Shown here piece by piece: positions 1 to 7,456 of a stretch of DNA of 64,000 nucleotides. The position numbers and the translations under genes were made by a program. Each line of letters starts with the position of its first letter. Position 1 is the stretch's first letter. The notes beneath the pieces were generated by a model. That model made no database searches. It had not been told where the DNA came from and saw nothing but the letters and a program-made list of their open reading frames with translations. This DNA is from Opitutia bacterium (GTDB lineage Bacteria > Verrucomicrobiota > Verrucomicrobiia > Opitutales > Opitutaceae), in the NCBI GenBank assembly GCA_947474365.1, contig CANJIU010000010.1, positions 1 to 64,000 on the forward strand. Reading direction: 5' to 3'.

Positions 1-263
1 AGTTCGCCAAGAAATCCGAGCACGGCTACAAGCACTCCGCGATCATCCACTCGCTCAACGTCGACCACATGACGATGATGGCGCGCGCCCTCGACACGAC
101 GCTCTTCGTCAAGAACGGCCCGAGCGTCGCGGGCCTCGGCCTCGGCGGCGAGGGTTACCTCAGCTACTCGATCGCCACCACGACGGGCGAGGGCATCACC
201 ACCCCGGAAACGTTCACCCGCACGCGCCGCTGCGTGATGGTCGACAACCTGCGCATCTACTGA
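1..263 (+). CDS. CoA-acylating aldehyde dehydrogenase, C-terminal end (partial)
   Basis: This is the last 86 or so codons of a gene that starts before the window; the frame opens at base 3. The residues match the C-terminus of PduP/EutE-type aldehyde dehydrogenases: a glycine-rich [21 protein letters not shown] stretch followed by a [20 protein letters not shown] ending. In this family the enzyme converts propionaldehyde, or lactaldehyde-derived aldehydes, to acyl-CoA with NAD+ inside a microcompartment. The gene lies 3 bases before a shell-vertex gene, so the two are surely in one operon. The catalytic cysteine lies outside the window, so substrate and completeness cannot be judged. Family assignment rests on the conserved tail and on the context. 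Confidence 0.85.
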   Translation, partial: FAKKSEHGYKHSAIIHSLNVDHMTMMARALDTTLFVKNGPSVAGLGLGGEGYLSYSIATTTGEGITTPETFTRTRRCVMVDNLRIY

Positions 264-266
264 GCC

Positions 267-545
267 ATGATCATCGCCCGCGTTGATGGAGTGATCGTCA
301 CGACCGTTTGCCACCCCAGCATGAACGGTCATCGCATGATCATCTGTCAGCCGCTCGACGACCAGGGCCGCGAAGAGGGCGCGCCGATCCTCGCGCTCGA
401 TCCGCACAGCGCCGGCCAGCATCAGCGCGTGCTGATTTCGACCGACGGCTCGCACACCCGCCTCCACGTGAAGGATCCGAAATCTCCCCTGCGCAACATC
501 ATCCTTGGCGTGATCGACCACGAGGACGAGAGGGCGGGGAATTGA
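267..545 (+). CDS. BMC vertex protein, EutN/CcmL family (pentamer)
   Basis: A 92-residue protein of the EutN/CcmL (BMC-P) family, whose pentamers cap the corners of microcompartment shells. It opens with MIIARVDGVIVTTV, the first beta strands of the fold, and carries the family's core positions LDPHSAGQHQRVLISTDGS and a final NIILGVIDHEDE strand. Length is normal for the family, about 80 to 100 residues. It begins 3 bases after the aldehyde dehydrogenase stop codon, so the two are transcribed together. A second, diverged vertex gene follows after a repeat-filled gap. Several vertex paralogues per operon are typical of Planctomycetes-Verrucomicrobia microcompartments. Confidence 0.9.
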   Translation: MIIARVDGVIVTTVCHPSMNGHRMIICQPLDDQGREEGAPILALDPHSAGQHQRVLISTDGSHTRLHVKDPKSPLRNIILGVIDHEDERAGN

Positions 546-699
546 AAATGAGACCAAAGGACCAAATGACCAGAGACCAAGGGACAGGAAGACCATGGGG
601 TCCCTTCGCGGGACGCATGCGTCGGTCCAAGATTCCCGTGGCCAGTCTTCCTTTGGTCCCGTGGTCCGTTGGTCCCTTGGTCCCTTAAACCCTCCACCC
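546..699 (+). repeat. Inverted array of short GACCAAAGG-like units between vertex genes
   Basis: The left part (about 548-592) is a run of imperfect 7-9 base units such as GAGACCAAAGGACCAA. The right part (about 645-688) is the complementary series with units such as TTGGTCCCTTGGTCCC. The arms could pair over about 40 bases around a loop of about 50 bases, forming a long imperfect hairpin. The pyrimidine-rich right arm ends about a dozen bases before the ATG of the next vertex gene. A similar array with the same unit occurs at 997-1110. No coding function is apparent. Confidence 0.8.
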
Positions 700-996
700 A
701 TGCGCCTCGGACACGTCATCGGCCGCGTCACGCTTTCGCAGCAGGATCCCGCGTACAAGGGCGGCCGCTTCCTGCTCGTGCAGCCGTTCGCCCGCGAGCA
801 GTTCAAGGGCGCCGGCATGACGCCGCTCGCCAAGGGCAGCAGCCTCGTGGTGTACGACAATCTCGGAGCCGGCGTCGGCCACGTCATCGGGTTCACCGAG
901 GGTGCCGAGGCGACCGCGCCCTTCGAAAACCCGACCCCGGTCGACGCGTTCAACGCTGCGATCATCGACCAGATTTTCTACAATCCGCCAAAATGA
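700..996 (+). CDS. BMC vertex protein, EutN/CcmL family (second paralogue)
   Basis: A 98-residue BMC-P vertex protein. The N-terminus MRLGHVIGRVTLSQQDP is the usual first-strand signature. It continues with a GGRFLLVQPF strand, a SLVVYDNLGAGVGHVIGF segment and a C-terminal AAIIDQIFY, all at the positions expected for EutN/CcmL. It is clearly diverged from the vertex protein just upstream, so the shell may use mixed or specialised pentamers. The start is the ATG at 700, preceded by a pyrimidine-rich leader (CCTCCACCC) and no Shine-Dalgarno motif. It lies between two inverted repeat arrays that separate it from both neighbours. Confidence 0.88.
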   Translation: MRLGHVIGRVTLSQQDPAYKGGRFLLVQPFAREQFKGAGMTPLAKGSSLVVYDNLGAGVGHVIGFTEGAEATAPFENPTPVDAFNAAIIDQIFYNPPK

Positions 997-1110
997 CTAG
1001 GAGACCAGAGACCAAAGGACCAAGCGACAAAGGGACCCAAAACGTCTCGGTCGCTGGTTTTCGCGTCTCTTGGTCCCTTGGTCCTTTAGTCCCTTAGTCC
1101 CTCTTCAATC
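997..1110 (+). repeat. Inverted array of short GACCAAAGG-like units upstream of the aldolase gene
   Basis: Same architecture and unit as the array at 546-699. A purine-rich left arm (about 1000-1038, GGAGACCAGAGACCAAAGG and similar) faces a complementary right arm (about 1068-1106, CTTGGTCCCTTGGTCC and similar) across a loop of about 30 bases. The right arm runs to within 5 bases of the next ATG, so the hairpin would include the translation leader of the aldolase gene. Units are imperfect, which suggests repeated slippage with both arms kept complementary. Confidence 0.8.
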
Positions 1111-2229
1111 ATGCCCAAAGTCATTACCGCCCGTGAAGCCGAGGAGCTTTTCCGCAAAGGCGAGCAGCCGCCCGCCGGCTCGATTCTCACGCCCTCCGCG
1201 CGCGACGTGTTCGCCGGCGGCAGCCTGAAGCCATCGTACAAAGGTACCGGCACGCCGTCGGCCTCCGCTGGCGCCGCCAAGAAACCCGTTGTGCCGTCGA
1301 TTCCGGATTACGAGTTCAAGTGGACGCCCGGCTCGGATCCGAAGACGCCCGCGGAGATCGAGAAATTCTTCAACTCGCCCGCGATTCAGATCCTGAAGGA
1401 GCGCATGTGCGAGATGGGCCGGCGCCTCTGGCACAAGGACTACACTGACGGCAACGGCGGCAACATCACGATCCGCGTCGGCGACAATCTCGCCCTCTGC
1501 ACACCCACGCTCATCTGCAAGGGCTTCATGAAGCCCGAGGACATGTGCCTCGTCGATCTCGACGCCAACCAGCTTGCCGGCTCGCGGGTGCGCACCAGCG
1601 AGGCGAAGACACATTTCGGCATCATGAAACGCCAGCCGGCCGCCAAGTCGTGCGTGCACGCGCATCCGCCTCACGCGACGGCGTTCGCGATCGCCAACGT
1701 CAACATTCCGTCGTGCCTCATTCCCGAGGCCGAGGTGTTTCTCGGAAAAATCGGCGTCGCGAAATACCAGACTCCCGGCACGCCCGCCAACGCCGACGAG
1801 GTTGGCGAGGTTGGCAAGATTCACCAGGCCGTGCTCATGCAGAACCACGGCGTGATTTGCTGGGGCAAGGACGTCGAGGACGCGTATTGGAAGATGGAGA
1901 ACATCGACTCCTACTGCCGAACCGTGTGGATCGCCGCCGGCCTCGGCGGAGGTCTGCATCGCTTCACAGGCGGGCAGGCCAAGGAACTCATCGACCTGCG
2001 GCAGAAACTCGGCATGCCCGATCCGCGCGCCGGCTTGAAGGAGTGCGAGCTCTGCGACAGCGCCGAGTTTCGCCCCGGGGCAGTGTGCCAGGCGCCCGCC
2101 GCCCCCGCCAAGAGCGACTGCAGCTGTCAGACCGCGGACAAGGGCGAAAAGCCCGACCCGCAAATCGAAGCAATTGTCAGCGCCATCACCGAACAAATCT
2201 TGAAACAGCTGGCGGCGGCAAACAAGTAG
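1111..2229 (+). CDS. BMC-associated class II aldolase (fuculose/rhamnulose-1-phosphate type)
   Basis: A 372-residue class II aldolase/adducin-family protein. It probably cleaves L-fuculose- or L-rhamnulose-1-phosphate to dihydroxyacetone phosphate and L-lactaldehyde inside the shell. The zinc-binding motif HAH is at residues 183-185, the later metal-ligand histidine is about 246 in QNHGVICWG, and an acidic residue in TSEAKTH (about 164) fits the catalytic glutamate. Two extensions flank the aldolase core. The N-terminal 35 residues (ITAREAEELFRKG, then ILTPSARDVF) look like an amphipathic encapsulation helix plus linker. The last 22 residues (QIEAIVSAITEQILKQLAAA) form a second amphipathic helix. 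Family function follows the described Planctomycetes-Verrucomicrobia compartments; the choice between fuculose and rhamnulose is inferred from the rhamnose genes nearby. Confidence 0.88.
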   Translation: MPKVITAREAEELFRKGEQPPAGSILTPSARDVFAGGSLKPSYKGTGTPSASAGAAKKPVVPSIPDYEFKWTPGSDPKTPAEIEKFFNSPAIQILKERMCEMGRRLWHKDYTDGNGGNITIRVGDNLALCTPTLICKGFMKPEDMCLVDLDANQLAGSRVRTSEAKTHFGIMKRQPAAKSCVHAHPPHATAFAIANVNIPSCLIPEAEVFLGKIGVAKYQTPGTPANADEVGEVGKIHQAVLMQNHGVICWGKDVEDAYWKMENIDSYCRTVWIAAGLGGGLHRFTGGQAKELIDLRQKLGMPDPRAGLKECELCDSAEFRPGAVCQAPAAPAKSDCSCQTADKGEKPDPQIEAIVSAITEQILKQLAAANK

Positions 2230-2349
2230 CGAGCATAGAGTAGCGGGTAGCGAGCATATCAAACCGCGGCGGTCCGTCGCCTGTTCTACTCACTACTCAC
2301 TACTCACTACCCGCTACTCGCTACCCGCTACTCACTACTCTTTTCTCCC
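2230..2349 (+). repeat. Inverted array of AGTAGCGGGTAGCG-like units
   Basis: The left arm (about 2230-2259) contains GAGTAGCGGGTAGCGAGCAT. The longer right arm (about 2285-2340) is the complementary series of CTACTCACTACTC, CTACCCGCTACTCG and related units. The arms can pair around a loop of about 25 bases. The unit is unrelated in sequence to the GACCAAAGG arrays upstream, but the layout is the same: purine-rich left arm, pyrimidine-rich right arm, and a start codon about 10 bases after the right arm (TTTTCTCCC then ATG). Confidence 0.8.
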
Positions 2350-3279
2350 ATGAAAGTCTCCATCATCGGCGGCGGTGGCCGCGTCGGTTCCAACGCGGCG
2401 TTTGCCCTCCAGTGCGCGGGCGTCGTATCGGAAATCCAGATTCTCGACGCCAACAACGACATGGCCGAGGGCGAGGCCCTCGATCTTCTGCACGGCTCTT
2501 CGTCGATCGCCGACCAGCGCATCTACGCGGGCGATTACTCCAAGGCGAAGGACAGCGACATCTTCGTCATCACCGCCGGCCTGCGTCGCAAGCCCGATGA
2601 GTCGCGGCTTGATCTCATCAACCGCAATGTCGCGCTCTTCTCCGGCATCCTCGACAGCATCCGCAACGCCGGCTTCCGCAAGGATGCGCTCGTGTTCGTC
2701 GTCTCGAATCCCGTCGACATCCTTACGCAGCTCGCCGCCGCAAAGCTCGGGCTGCCGTGGTCGCAGGTGCTCGGCCTCGGCACGATGCTCGACACCGCGC
2801 GCTTCCGCTCGCTGATCGCGCAGGAGCTGAAGCTCGCGCCGACCCAGGTGAAGGCACTCATCCTCGGCGAGCACGGCGACTCGATGTTTCCCGTGTGGTC
2901 ATCGGCCACCTACGCGGGCCTGCCGCTGGCGAAGGTCCCCGGCTGCACGCCGACATTTCAGTCGCAGATTTTCGAACGCACGAAGGGCAGCGGAGCCGAG
3001 GTGATCCGGCGCAAGGGTGGCGCCGGCTGGGCCGTCGGCCTCACCATCGCCGAAGTCGTCCACGCCATCGCGCACGACAAGCGTCAGGTGTTGCCGGTGT
3101 CGACGGTGCAGCAGGGCGCCTACGGCTTGAAGGGCGTGGCAATCAGCGTGCCGACCGTCGTCGGCCGCGCCGGCGCGCTCGCGCACCTCGAGGTCGAGCT
3201 CTGGCCCAAGGAGCACCAGGCGCTGCAGGCGTCGGCCCGGGCTTTGAACGAGACGTTTGCGAAGGTGAAGGCCGGATAA
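2350..3279 (+). CDS. Lactate/malate dehydrogenase family protein of the BMC operon
   Basis: A 309-residue NAD-dependent 2-hydroxyacid dehydrogenase of the LDH/MDH family. It has the nucleotide-binding IIGGGGRVGSN at residues 5-15, GLGTMLDTARFR at 142-153 (Asp and Arg of the active site) and the catalytic histidine 175 in GEHGDS. The substrate-selection loop reads AGLRRKPDESR. The position that is Gln in lactate and Arg in malate dehydrogenases is Arg (about 80), although the ESR part is lactate-like. Homologues occur in Planctomycetes-Verrucomicrobia compartment operons, where they are thought to recycle NADH. Substrate here is therefore open. It is the last gene of the operon, followed by a hairpin. 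The start has a pyrimidine leader and no Shine-Dalgarno motif. Confidence 0.85.
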   Translation: MKVSIIGGGGRVGSNAAFALQCAGVVSEIQILDANNDMAEGEALDLLHGSSSIADQRIYAGDYSKAKDSDIFVITAGLRRKPDESRLDLINRNVALFSGILDSIRNAGFRKDALVFVVSNPVDILTQLAAAKLGLPWSQVLGLGTMLDTARFRSLIAQELKLAPTQVKALILGEHGDSMFPVWSSATYAGLPLAKVPGCTPTFQSQIFERTKGSGAEVIRRKGGAGWAVGLTIAEVVHAIAHDKRQVLPVSTVQQGAYGLKGVAISVPTVVGRAGALAHLEVELWPKEHQALQASARALNETFAKVKAG

Positions 3280-3296
3280 TGGGCACGTCGCCGTTT

Positions 3297-3321
3297 GCGG
3301 TCGAGCAAAACGCTCGACCGC
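3297..3321. terminator. Hairpin between convergent genes
   Basis: A perfect 10-base stem (GCGGTCGAGC pairing with GCTCGACCGC) around an AAAAC loop lies 17 bases after the dehydrogenase stop codon. It has no clear uridine tract. It probably marks the end of the microcompartment operon and could serve both converging transcripts. Confidence 0.6.
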
Positions 3322-3390
3322 GCCAATTATCGCGGGGTGGTGCACCGGGACGGGCCGCAGCGACGGTTTCTGGCCAGGCCACCGGTCCGC

Positions 3391-4824
3391 TCACGGTTGG
3401 CCCGGCGCCGGAAACTGCTTTTCCGCGTCGTCGAGGACCAAGACCCAGTCGTGATCGATCCCGTGTGAAGGCGGTACGAATTCCCGCACCCCGGTTTTGG
3501 CGAACGTACTGATCGGAGCGCTGGCTCCCGTGCGCGGATTAAACCAGGTGGCGGCGAGGGTTGCCCCCGACAGTTTTTCCAGCGCGATCGAGACGGGCTG
3601 ACCAAACGCCAGATAAACGAAGGCATAGCTGCCCGATGCATCGCGCGTTGCCTGGACGTGGTCGGGGCCTTCTTTTTCCGAGTTCGGGGAGGCGATGATC
3701 GTCTGATCAGGAACCCGCGTGAGAAACGGCCGCGATTCCAGCAGACGGCGGAGCCAAATCATTTGCGCGGCGCCGGGCAGATTGAGCGCTTCGCGCCATT
3801 CCATGCCAGGGTCCCAACGCTGACTGTAGTCGAGTGACGCCTTCGTAAACTGGTAGACTCCATTCGCTCCATACGTGAACCCGCAACCGCCCGCAAACAC
3901 CGTCCAGTACGCCACCCGCCGCACATCGTGCGTCTTGAATCGCTCTTCAAAGGGAACCTTGGCCGACATCGAGCGCGTCCCGCGCCTGGACAGGCCCTCG
4001 GGGATGTTCTCGAAGCCAGACTCCGAATCCATGGTGGGCTTTGCCGGCTGGCGCGCATAATCGCGGGCAATGAGCGTCGGTCGTGGATTTTCGGGCGGAC
4101 GATACCGTGAATGGCTTCCCTGGATACTGTTGAAGCTGAGCCAGGCATCGTGGTGGAAGCCGGTGGACGACGATGCGCCGCCCCGCGGTTTGAACGTCAT
4201 CAATTGGGTGCCGCCATGGCCCGCCAGCAGGCCCGCCGCCAAGCTTCGCATGACTGCTTCGTGTCCCCGGGGAGCCACGTCGCCGACCAGGGACCAGATC
4301 ACCGGTTGCTGCTTGTAGCGCCGCCCCAGGAATTCGCCGTAGGTCCGAGCTTCATCTTCCGTGAGGTCTTCCAGGAGTTTGTCCCAGATGGGAAACAGCG
4401 TCACGTGCAGGCCGAGCTTCGCGGCAACCGCCATCGCCCGGTCAACATGGAGGAAGAACGCCTCGTTGGGGCGGGAAAAATCGTCGGCCTTGGGCTTCCC
4501 CTTGCGCGCTTGGAACGTGCGTTCTCCGTTGATGGTGGGCAGCTGCTGGATGCCGCGCGTCAGCCCGGCCTCGATCACGGTGAACCCCTTCGCCGCCCGG
4601 TCGTTCAGATAATCGGCGATCTCGGGATCCGTGAGATTGTAAAACAGCATGTACGCTGCGTCCCCGAGGTAAAAGAACGGCTTGCCATCTGATTGGACGA
4701 GGTAGCGCCCGTTCTCACTCACGCGCAGGGGATCGGATACCGTGGCGTCGCAACGCAGGCCGCTCGATGCGACGGTCAATGTCAGCAAGAGGGCGGGCAG
4801 GTTGTACCTGAAATTCGAGTACAT
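3391..4824 (-). CDS. Secreted DUF4038 / apiosidase-like glycosidase
   Basis: The chosen start (4824) gives a 477-residue protein with a signal peptide (YNLPALLLTLTVASSG). An upstream in-frame ATG exists at 5070, but the residues between look non-coding. The body matches DUF4038 proteins, the family containing GH140 apiosidases of rhamnogalacturonan II. It has RYLVQSDGKPFFYLGDAAYMLF near the start, a TIM-barrel-like middle with QQPVIWSLVGDVAPRG, and a TMDSESGFENIP acidic motif likely to hold catalytic residues. The last 90 or so residues (SGATLAATWFNPRTG to the end) resemble the putative collagen-binding domain that usually follows. The start lacks a Shine-Dalgarno motif. The gene converges on the microcompartment operon. 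Activity on apiose is a family possibility, not shown here. Confidence 0.75.
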   Translation of the reverse strand: MYSNFRYNLPALLLTLTVASSGLRCDATVSDPLRVSENGRYLVQSDGKPFFYLGDAAYMLFYNLTDPEIADYLNDRAAKGFTVIEAGLTRGIQQLPTINGERTFQARKGKPKADDFSRPNEAFFLHVDRAMAVAAKLGLHVTLFPIWDKLLEDLTEDEARTYGEFLGRRYKQQPVIWSLVGDVAPRGHEAVMRSLAAGLLAGHGGTQLMTFKPRGGASSSTGFHHDAWLSFNSIQGSHSRYRPPENPRPTLIARDYARQPAKPTMDSESGFENIPEGLSRRGTRSMSAKVPFEERFKTHDVRRVAYWTVFAGGCGFTYGANGVYQFTKASLDYSQRWDPGMEWREALNLPGAAQMIWLRRLLESRPFLTRVPDQTIIASPNSEKEGPDHVQATRDASGSYAFVYLAFGQPVSIALEKLSGATLAATWFNPRTGASAPISTFAKTGVREFVPPSHGIDHDWVLVLDDAEKQFPAPGQP

Positions 4825-5193
4825 AGGAGCAACGGAGAGCGCATGATAGTGGGGTGGGGGCGGCGCGGCAATGCTTCGCGCGCGGCGGGGAGGATAGGGC
4901 TGGTCGCCTCGCAACAGCACGGCTGCCGCCCGCCACTGGAAAGACGGTCTGCGCCCGAACGGGATGGAGCGGTTTCGAGTCCCATGACGGGTGCCGGCAC
5001 GGTGGATCCTACTCGGCCGCGGTTCGAGCACGTCACGCACGTCGCCATCCGGGCCGTCTTGAAAACGCACTGACCGTAGTGTGAGATTTGGGTTTACGGT
5101 CGCAAAGATAACGGGTGACGCATGAGGTTTTCCGGCTTCCCACGCCCCGCGTGGTGCGGGCGTCGGACGATCGGAGGAAAATCAATCCAACAC
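4825..5193. other. Divergent intergenic region, nothing recognised
   Basis: About 370 bases separate the divergently transcribed DUF4038 gene and the KOW gene. No convincing coding frame, repeat or RNA fold was found. Promoters for both genes must lie here, but no clear -35/-10 pair stands out. Confidence 0.4.
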
Positions 5194-5382
5194 ATGAAAG
5201 AAAAATCAGCGAAGACGGTTAAGGACGGGGCGCAGTGCAAAGTCGTGGGCGGCGTTCACGCCGGCAAATCCGGTGTGGTGAGAGACCTCAAGACTGGGAA
5301 GACCGGCTTCGTTTCGATCACGGTGGTCCAGAAAGATGGCGAGCGTTTCAAAACCCTGGCCAAGAATGTCGTCGTGATCTGA
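5194..5382 (+). CDS. Small KOW-motif protein
   Basis: A 62-residue basic protein. Residues 10-50 (DGAQCKVVGGVHAGKSGVVRD and the following strand VSITVVQKDGERFK) form a KOW motif, the RNA-binding beta-barrel element found in ribosomal protein L24 and NusG. The start at ATG 5194 is preferred over an in-frame upstream ATG at 5122 because GGAGG lies at 5173-5177, though the spacing (about 16 bases) is long. It is one of few genes here with a purine-rich ribosome site. It stands alone between a divergent and a convergent neighbour. Role unknown; an RNA or ribosome partner is suggested only by the motif. Confidence 0.7.
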   Translation: MKEKSAKTVKDGAQCKVVGGVHAGKSGVVRDLKTGKTGFVSITVVQKDGERFKTLAKNVVVI

Positions 5383-5713
5383 ATCGCCCCGGTGGCGCGT
5401 AGCGCCGTGGGCTAAAGTCATCTGGCGCCAAGGTACGAGTGATGACTGCGGACCAGCCCCGCGGACTTTTCGCGGCTACGCTTCGATCACATCAAGCACT
5501 TCCGCGATCGACTCCGGCACGTACTTGCCCTGGCGCCCGACCAGCCCACGGTCTCGCGGACGATTCGAGGAATGCCCGGGAGACGGTTCGAATAATCCGG
5601 CCCGCGAAGCCGGAACCGGCGACCCATCGCGCGTGAACCCGCGGTGGGAAGCGTTCGCCCGCGGGTCCAACGCCCCTCGTTGCCTGGGTCGCTGACCCAT
5701 CCGGCTGCTCCCC
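5383..5713. other. Convergent intergenic region without a supported gene
   Basis: A stretch of 331 bases between the ends of the KOW gene and the membrane-protein gene. Open frames on the minus strand (for example ending near 5476 with GKYVPESIAEVLDVIEA) could be the decayed tail of an old gene, but no family was recognised. No hairpin with a uridine tract was found. Confidence 0.35.
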
Positions 5714-6805
5714 TCAACGCGGTTTATGCAGAGGGATCTGCTTCTTCAGCCCGCGCATCTGCCAAATCGATTCGGCGCGTGAGCCGATCAGCCAGAAGCT
5801 CAGCGCGAGGATGGCGAAGAGGATCGCCTTGTGCAGACCCTCCCAAAACAGTTCGAAAAAGCGCGTGTAGAGATTGATGCCAAGAAACGTCAGTCCGAAG
5901 CCGCGCAACACCCCGTCATCGTTGCGTAGCCCGAGGAATATGGCGCCGGCTGCCGCGAGACCGAAATACACCGACCAATGCAGCATTTGCCAGTGGCCGG
6001 AACGATGCCACGATTCGTAGTCCTGGTAATTTCCCCAGATCGAAAGAATCCAGAGCGCGATGAACAAATACAGCAGCCCCATCACCCGGGTTACTCCGAA
6101 CATCTCTGCAAAACGCCCCTGCCGCGCCATCAGCCAACTCGCACCCGTCAAACCTGCTCCAAACACCACGAATCGGAGCGGATAAGCCATGCCGAGATAA
6201 TACGCGCCCCAGCCGGATGCATAACCGGTCTCGGCACCGAACCAACCGCCGAGCGACATGAGGGTGAAGACCCAAATCAGCTTCGATTCGAGCAGCAGGC
6301 CCAGCACACCATATATCACCGTCGCCAGCAGCAGGAGCAACGAGAAGTGCCCGCTGCCATTGTCGAGCGCCTTGCCCAGACAAGCGATTGACCCGGCAAC
6401 GCCCAGCACGCCGAGAAAGAAAACCGCTTCGTTGCTAAATACCTTGGCCGGATACTTCCGCCGCCGGTTCAGGCCCAAAAAGATGATGCCCGCTGAAAGT
6501 GCCGCGCAAACCACGCTCTTGAGCGCCCACGGAAGGGAAAAGACCTTCTCCAGCAGGTCCATCAACCAACGATCTGCCACCGCCGCGCCCACGGCGATCA
6601 CCACGCAGACAATCGCGATGATAAACGAATAGCGCGCCAGTCGCCGCCAATCGAAAGCAATGCACTGGATGTTGGCGCGAATTTTTTCCGCAGTCGTGGC
6701 ATCGATCACCTGCTGGCGACTTAGTTCCTCAACGGCGTTTAGTACAATGCGTGCTTTCTTTTTCGGCAGCCGCAACGCCGGCTCTTGAGGCGGTGGAGTA
6801 GACAT
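5714..6805 (-). CDS. DUF2157-like multi-pass membrane protein
   Basis: A 363-residue integral membrane protein. The soluble N-terminus (about residues 20-50, VEELSRQQVIDATTAEKI) resembles the helical start of DUF2157 proteins. About nine or ten hydrophobic segments follow, for example YSFIIAIVCVVIAVGAAVA near 60-78 and LFIALWILSIWG near 250. No catalytic motif was recognised and the family's function is unknown. Base composition appears less GC-rich than the neighbouring operons. The 5' end overlaps the run-on frame of a truncated response regulator on the same strand, which suggests a recombination breakpoint just upstream. Confidence 0.7.
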   Translation of the reverse strand: MSTPPPQEPALRLPKKKARIVLNAVEELSRQQVIDATTAEKIRANIQCIAFDWRRLARYSFIIAIVCVVIAVGAAVADRWLMDLLEKVFSLPWALKSVVCAALSAGIIFLGLNRRRKYPAKVFSNEAVFFLGVLGVAGSIACLGKALDNGSGHFSLLLLLATVIYGVLGLLLESKLIWVFTLMSLGGWFGAETGYASGWGAYYLGMAYPLRFVVFGAGLTGASWLMARQGRFAEMFGVTRVMGLLYLFIALWILSIWGNYQDYESWHRSGHWQMLHWSVYFGLAAAGAIFLGLRNDDGVLRGFGLTFLGINLYTRFFELFWEGLHKAILFAILALSFWLIGSRAESIWQMRGLKKQIPLHKPR

Positions 6806-7208
6806 GGGACAAGGTAATCCACGTTTTCACCGACCTGGGCAACCTTGGGGACAGCCGAGAGTCGATTCGAATTAACCTGTCCCTTACACGTGCCGTGTTG
6901 AACGGTTTTGCCAGGTAATCGTCCGCGCCGCCCTTGAGGCCGCGGATGCGATCCTCCACCTCGGCGCGGGCGGTGAGCATGATGATGCGCGTGGTGGAAT
7001 TGCTGGCGCGGATCCGGGCCATCACCTCGAATCCGTCCACCGTCGGCAGATTGACGTCGAGCACGATCAAATCGGGTGGCGAATCGAGCGCCGCCTGCAG
7101 GCCGGCCGCACCGTCGTGCCGGACTTCCGCCGAGTGCCCGTGGCGGACCAGTGCCCCGCGGATATGGCGGGCCAGCTGCGGTTCGTCTTCGATGATCAGC
7201 GTGCGCAT
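6729..7208 (-). pseudogene. Truncated OmpR-type response regulator (receiver domain only)
   Basis: The first 103 residues form an almost complete receiver domain. It has acidic residues EDE at 7-9, phospho-acceptor Asp51 in LIVLDVNLP, Thr79 in IIMLTA and Lys101 in YLAKPF. Immediately after KPF (about base 6897) the sequence changes to unrelated residues (NTARVRDRLIRIDS and onward). The frame runs on into the start of the neighbouring membrane-protein gene. The last receiver helix and the whole winged-helix DNA-binding domain are missing. No kinase gene adjoins. I read it as a deletion remnant of a QseB/PmrA-like regulator; a functional single-domain receiver is possible but unlikely given the foreign tail. 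Confidence 0.7.
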
Positions 7209-7403
7209 GGGGCGGGACTGGGAGGAAATTGGATGCTCAGGAAAATTGCCGCTGCCGCGGCCGGGCGCGCCTCATGGTTGCAGAGTGTATCGAACAAGCG
7301 GGCCGCTTCCGGCGACGGCAAACTCGAAATTCCCTGCGGCGGGCCGGTTCGCGATCGGGCGGGCAATTGCCGGGAACGGTTCGGCGGCCCGGCGGCCGGA
7401 CAC

Positions 7404-7430
7404 AAAAAGCCCCGCCTCGGGAGGCGGGGC
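7404..7430 (-). terminator. Rho-independent terminator of the HAF-repeat gene
   Basis: On the minus strand a GC-only stem (GCCCCGCCTC pairing with GAGGCGGGGC) is followed by five T residues. It lies 26 bases beyond the stop codon of the gene at 7457-8581. This is the clearest intrinsic terminator in the window. Confidence 0.88.
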
Positions 7431-7456
7431 GCAGGAGCGGATGCGCAGTGGGAGGG

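Noticed and set aside
546-2349. CRISPR array
   Set aside because: The repeats are short, imperfect and arranged as inverted arms without unique spacers of constant length, and no cas genes are near.
5476-5700. Small minus-strand gene between the KOW and DUF2157 genes
   Set aside because: The product has no recognisable family, is rich in Arg, Gly and Pro and has overlapping frames of the same length. It may be a remnant, but coding cannot be supported.
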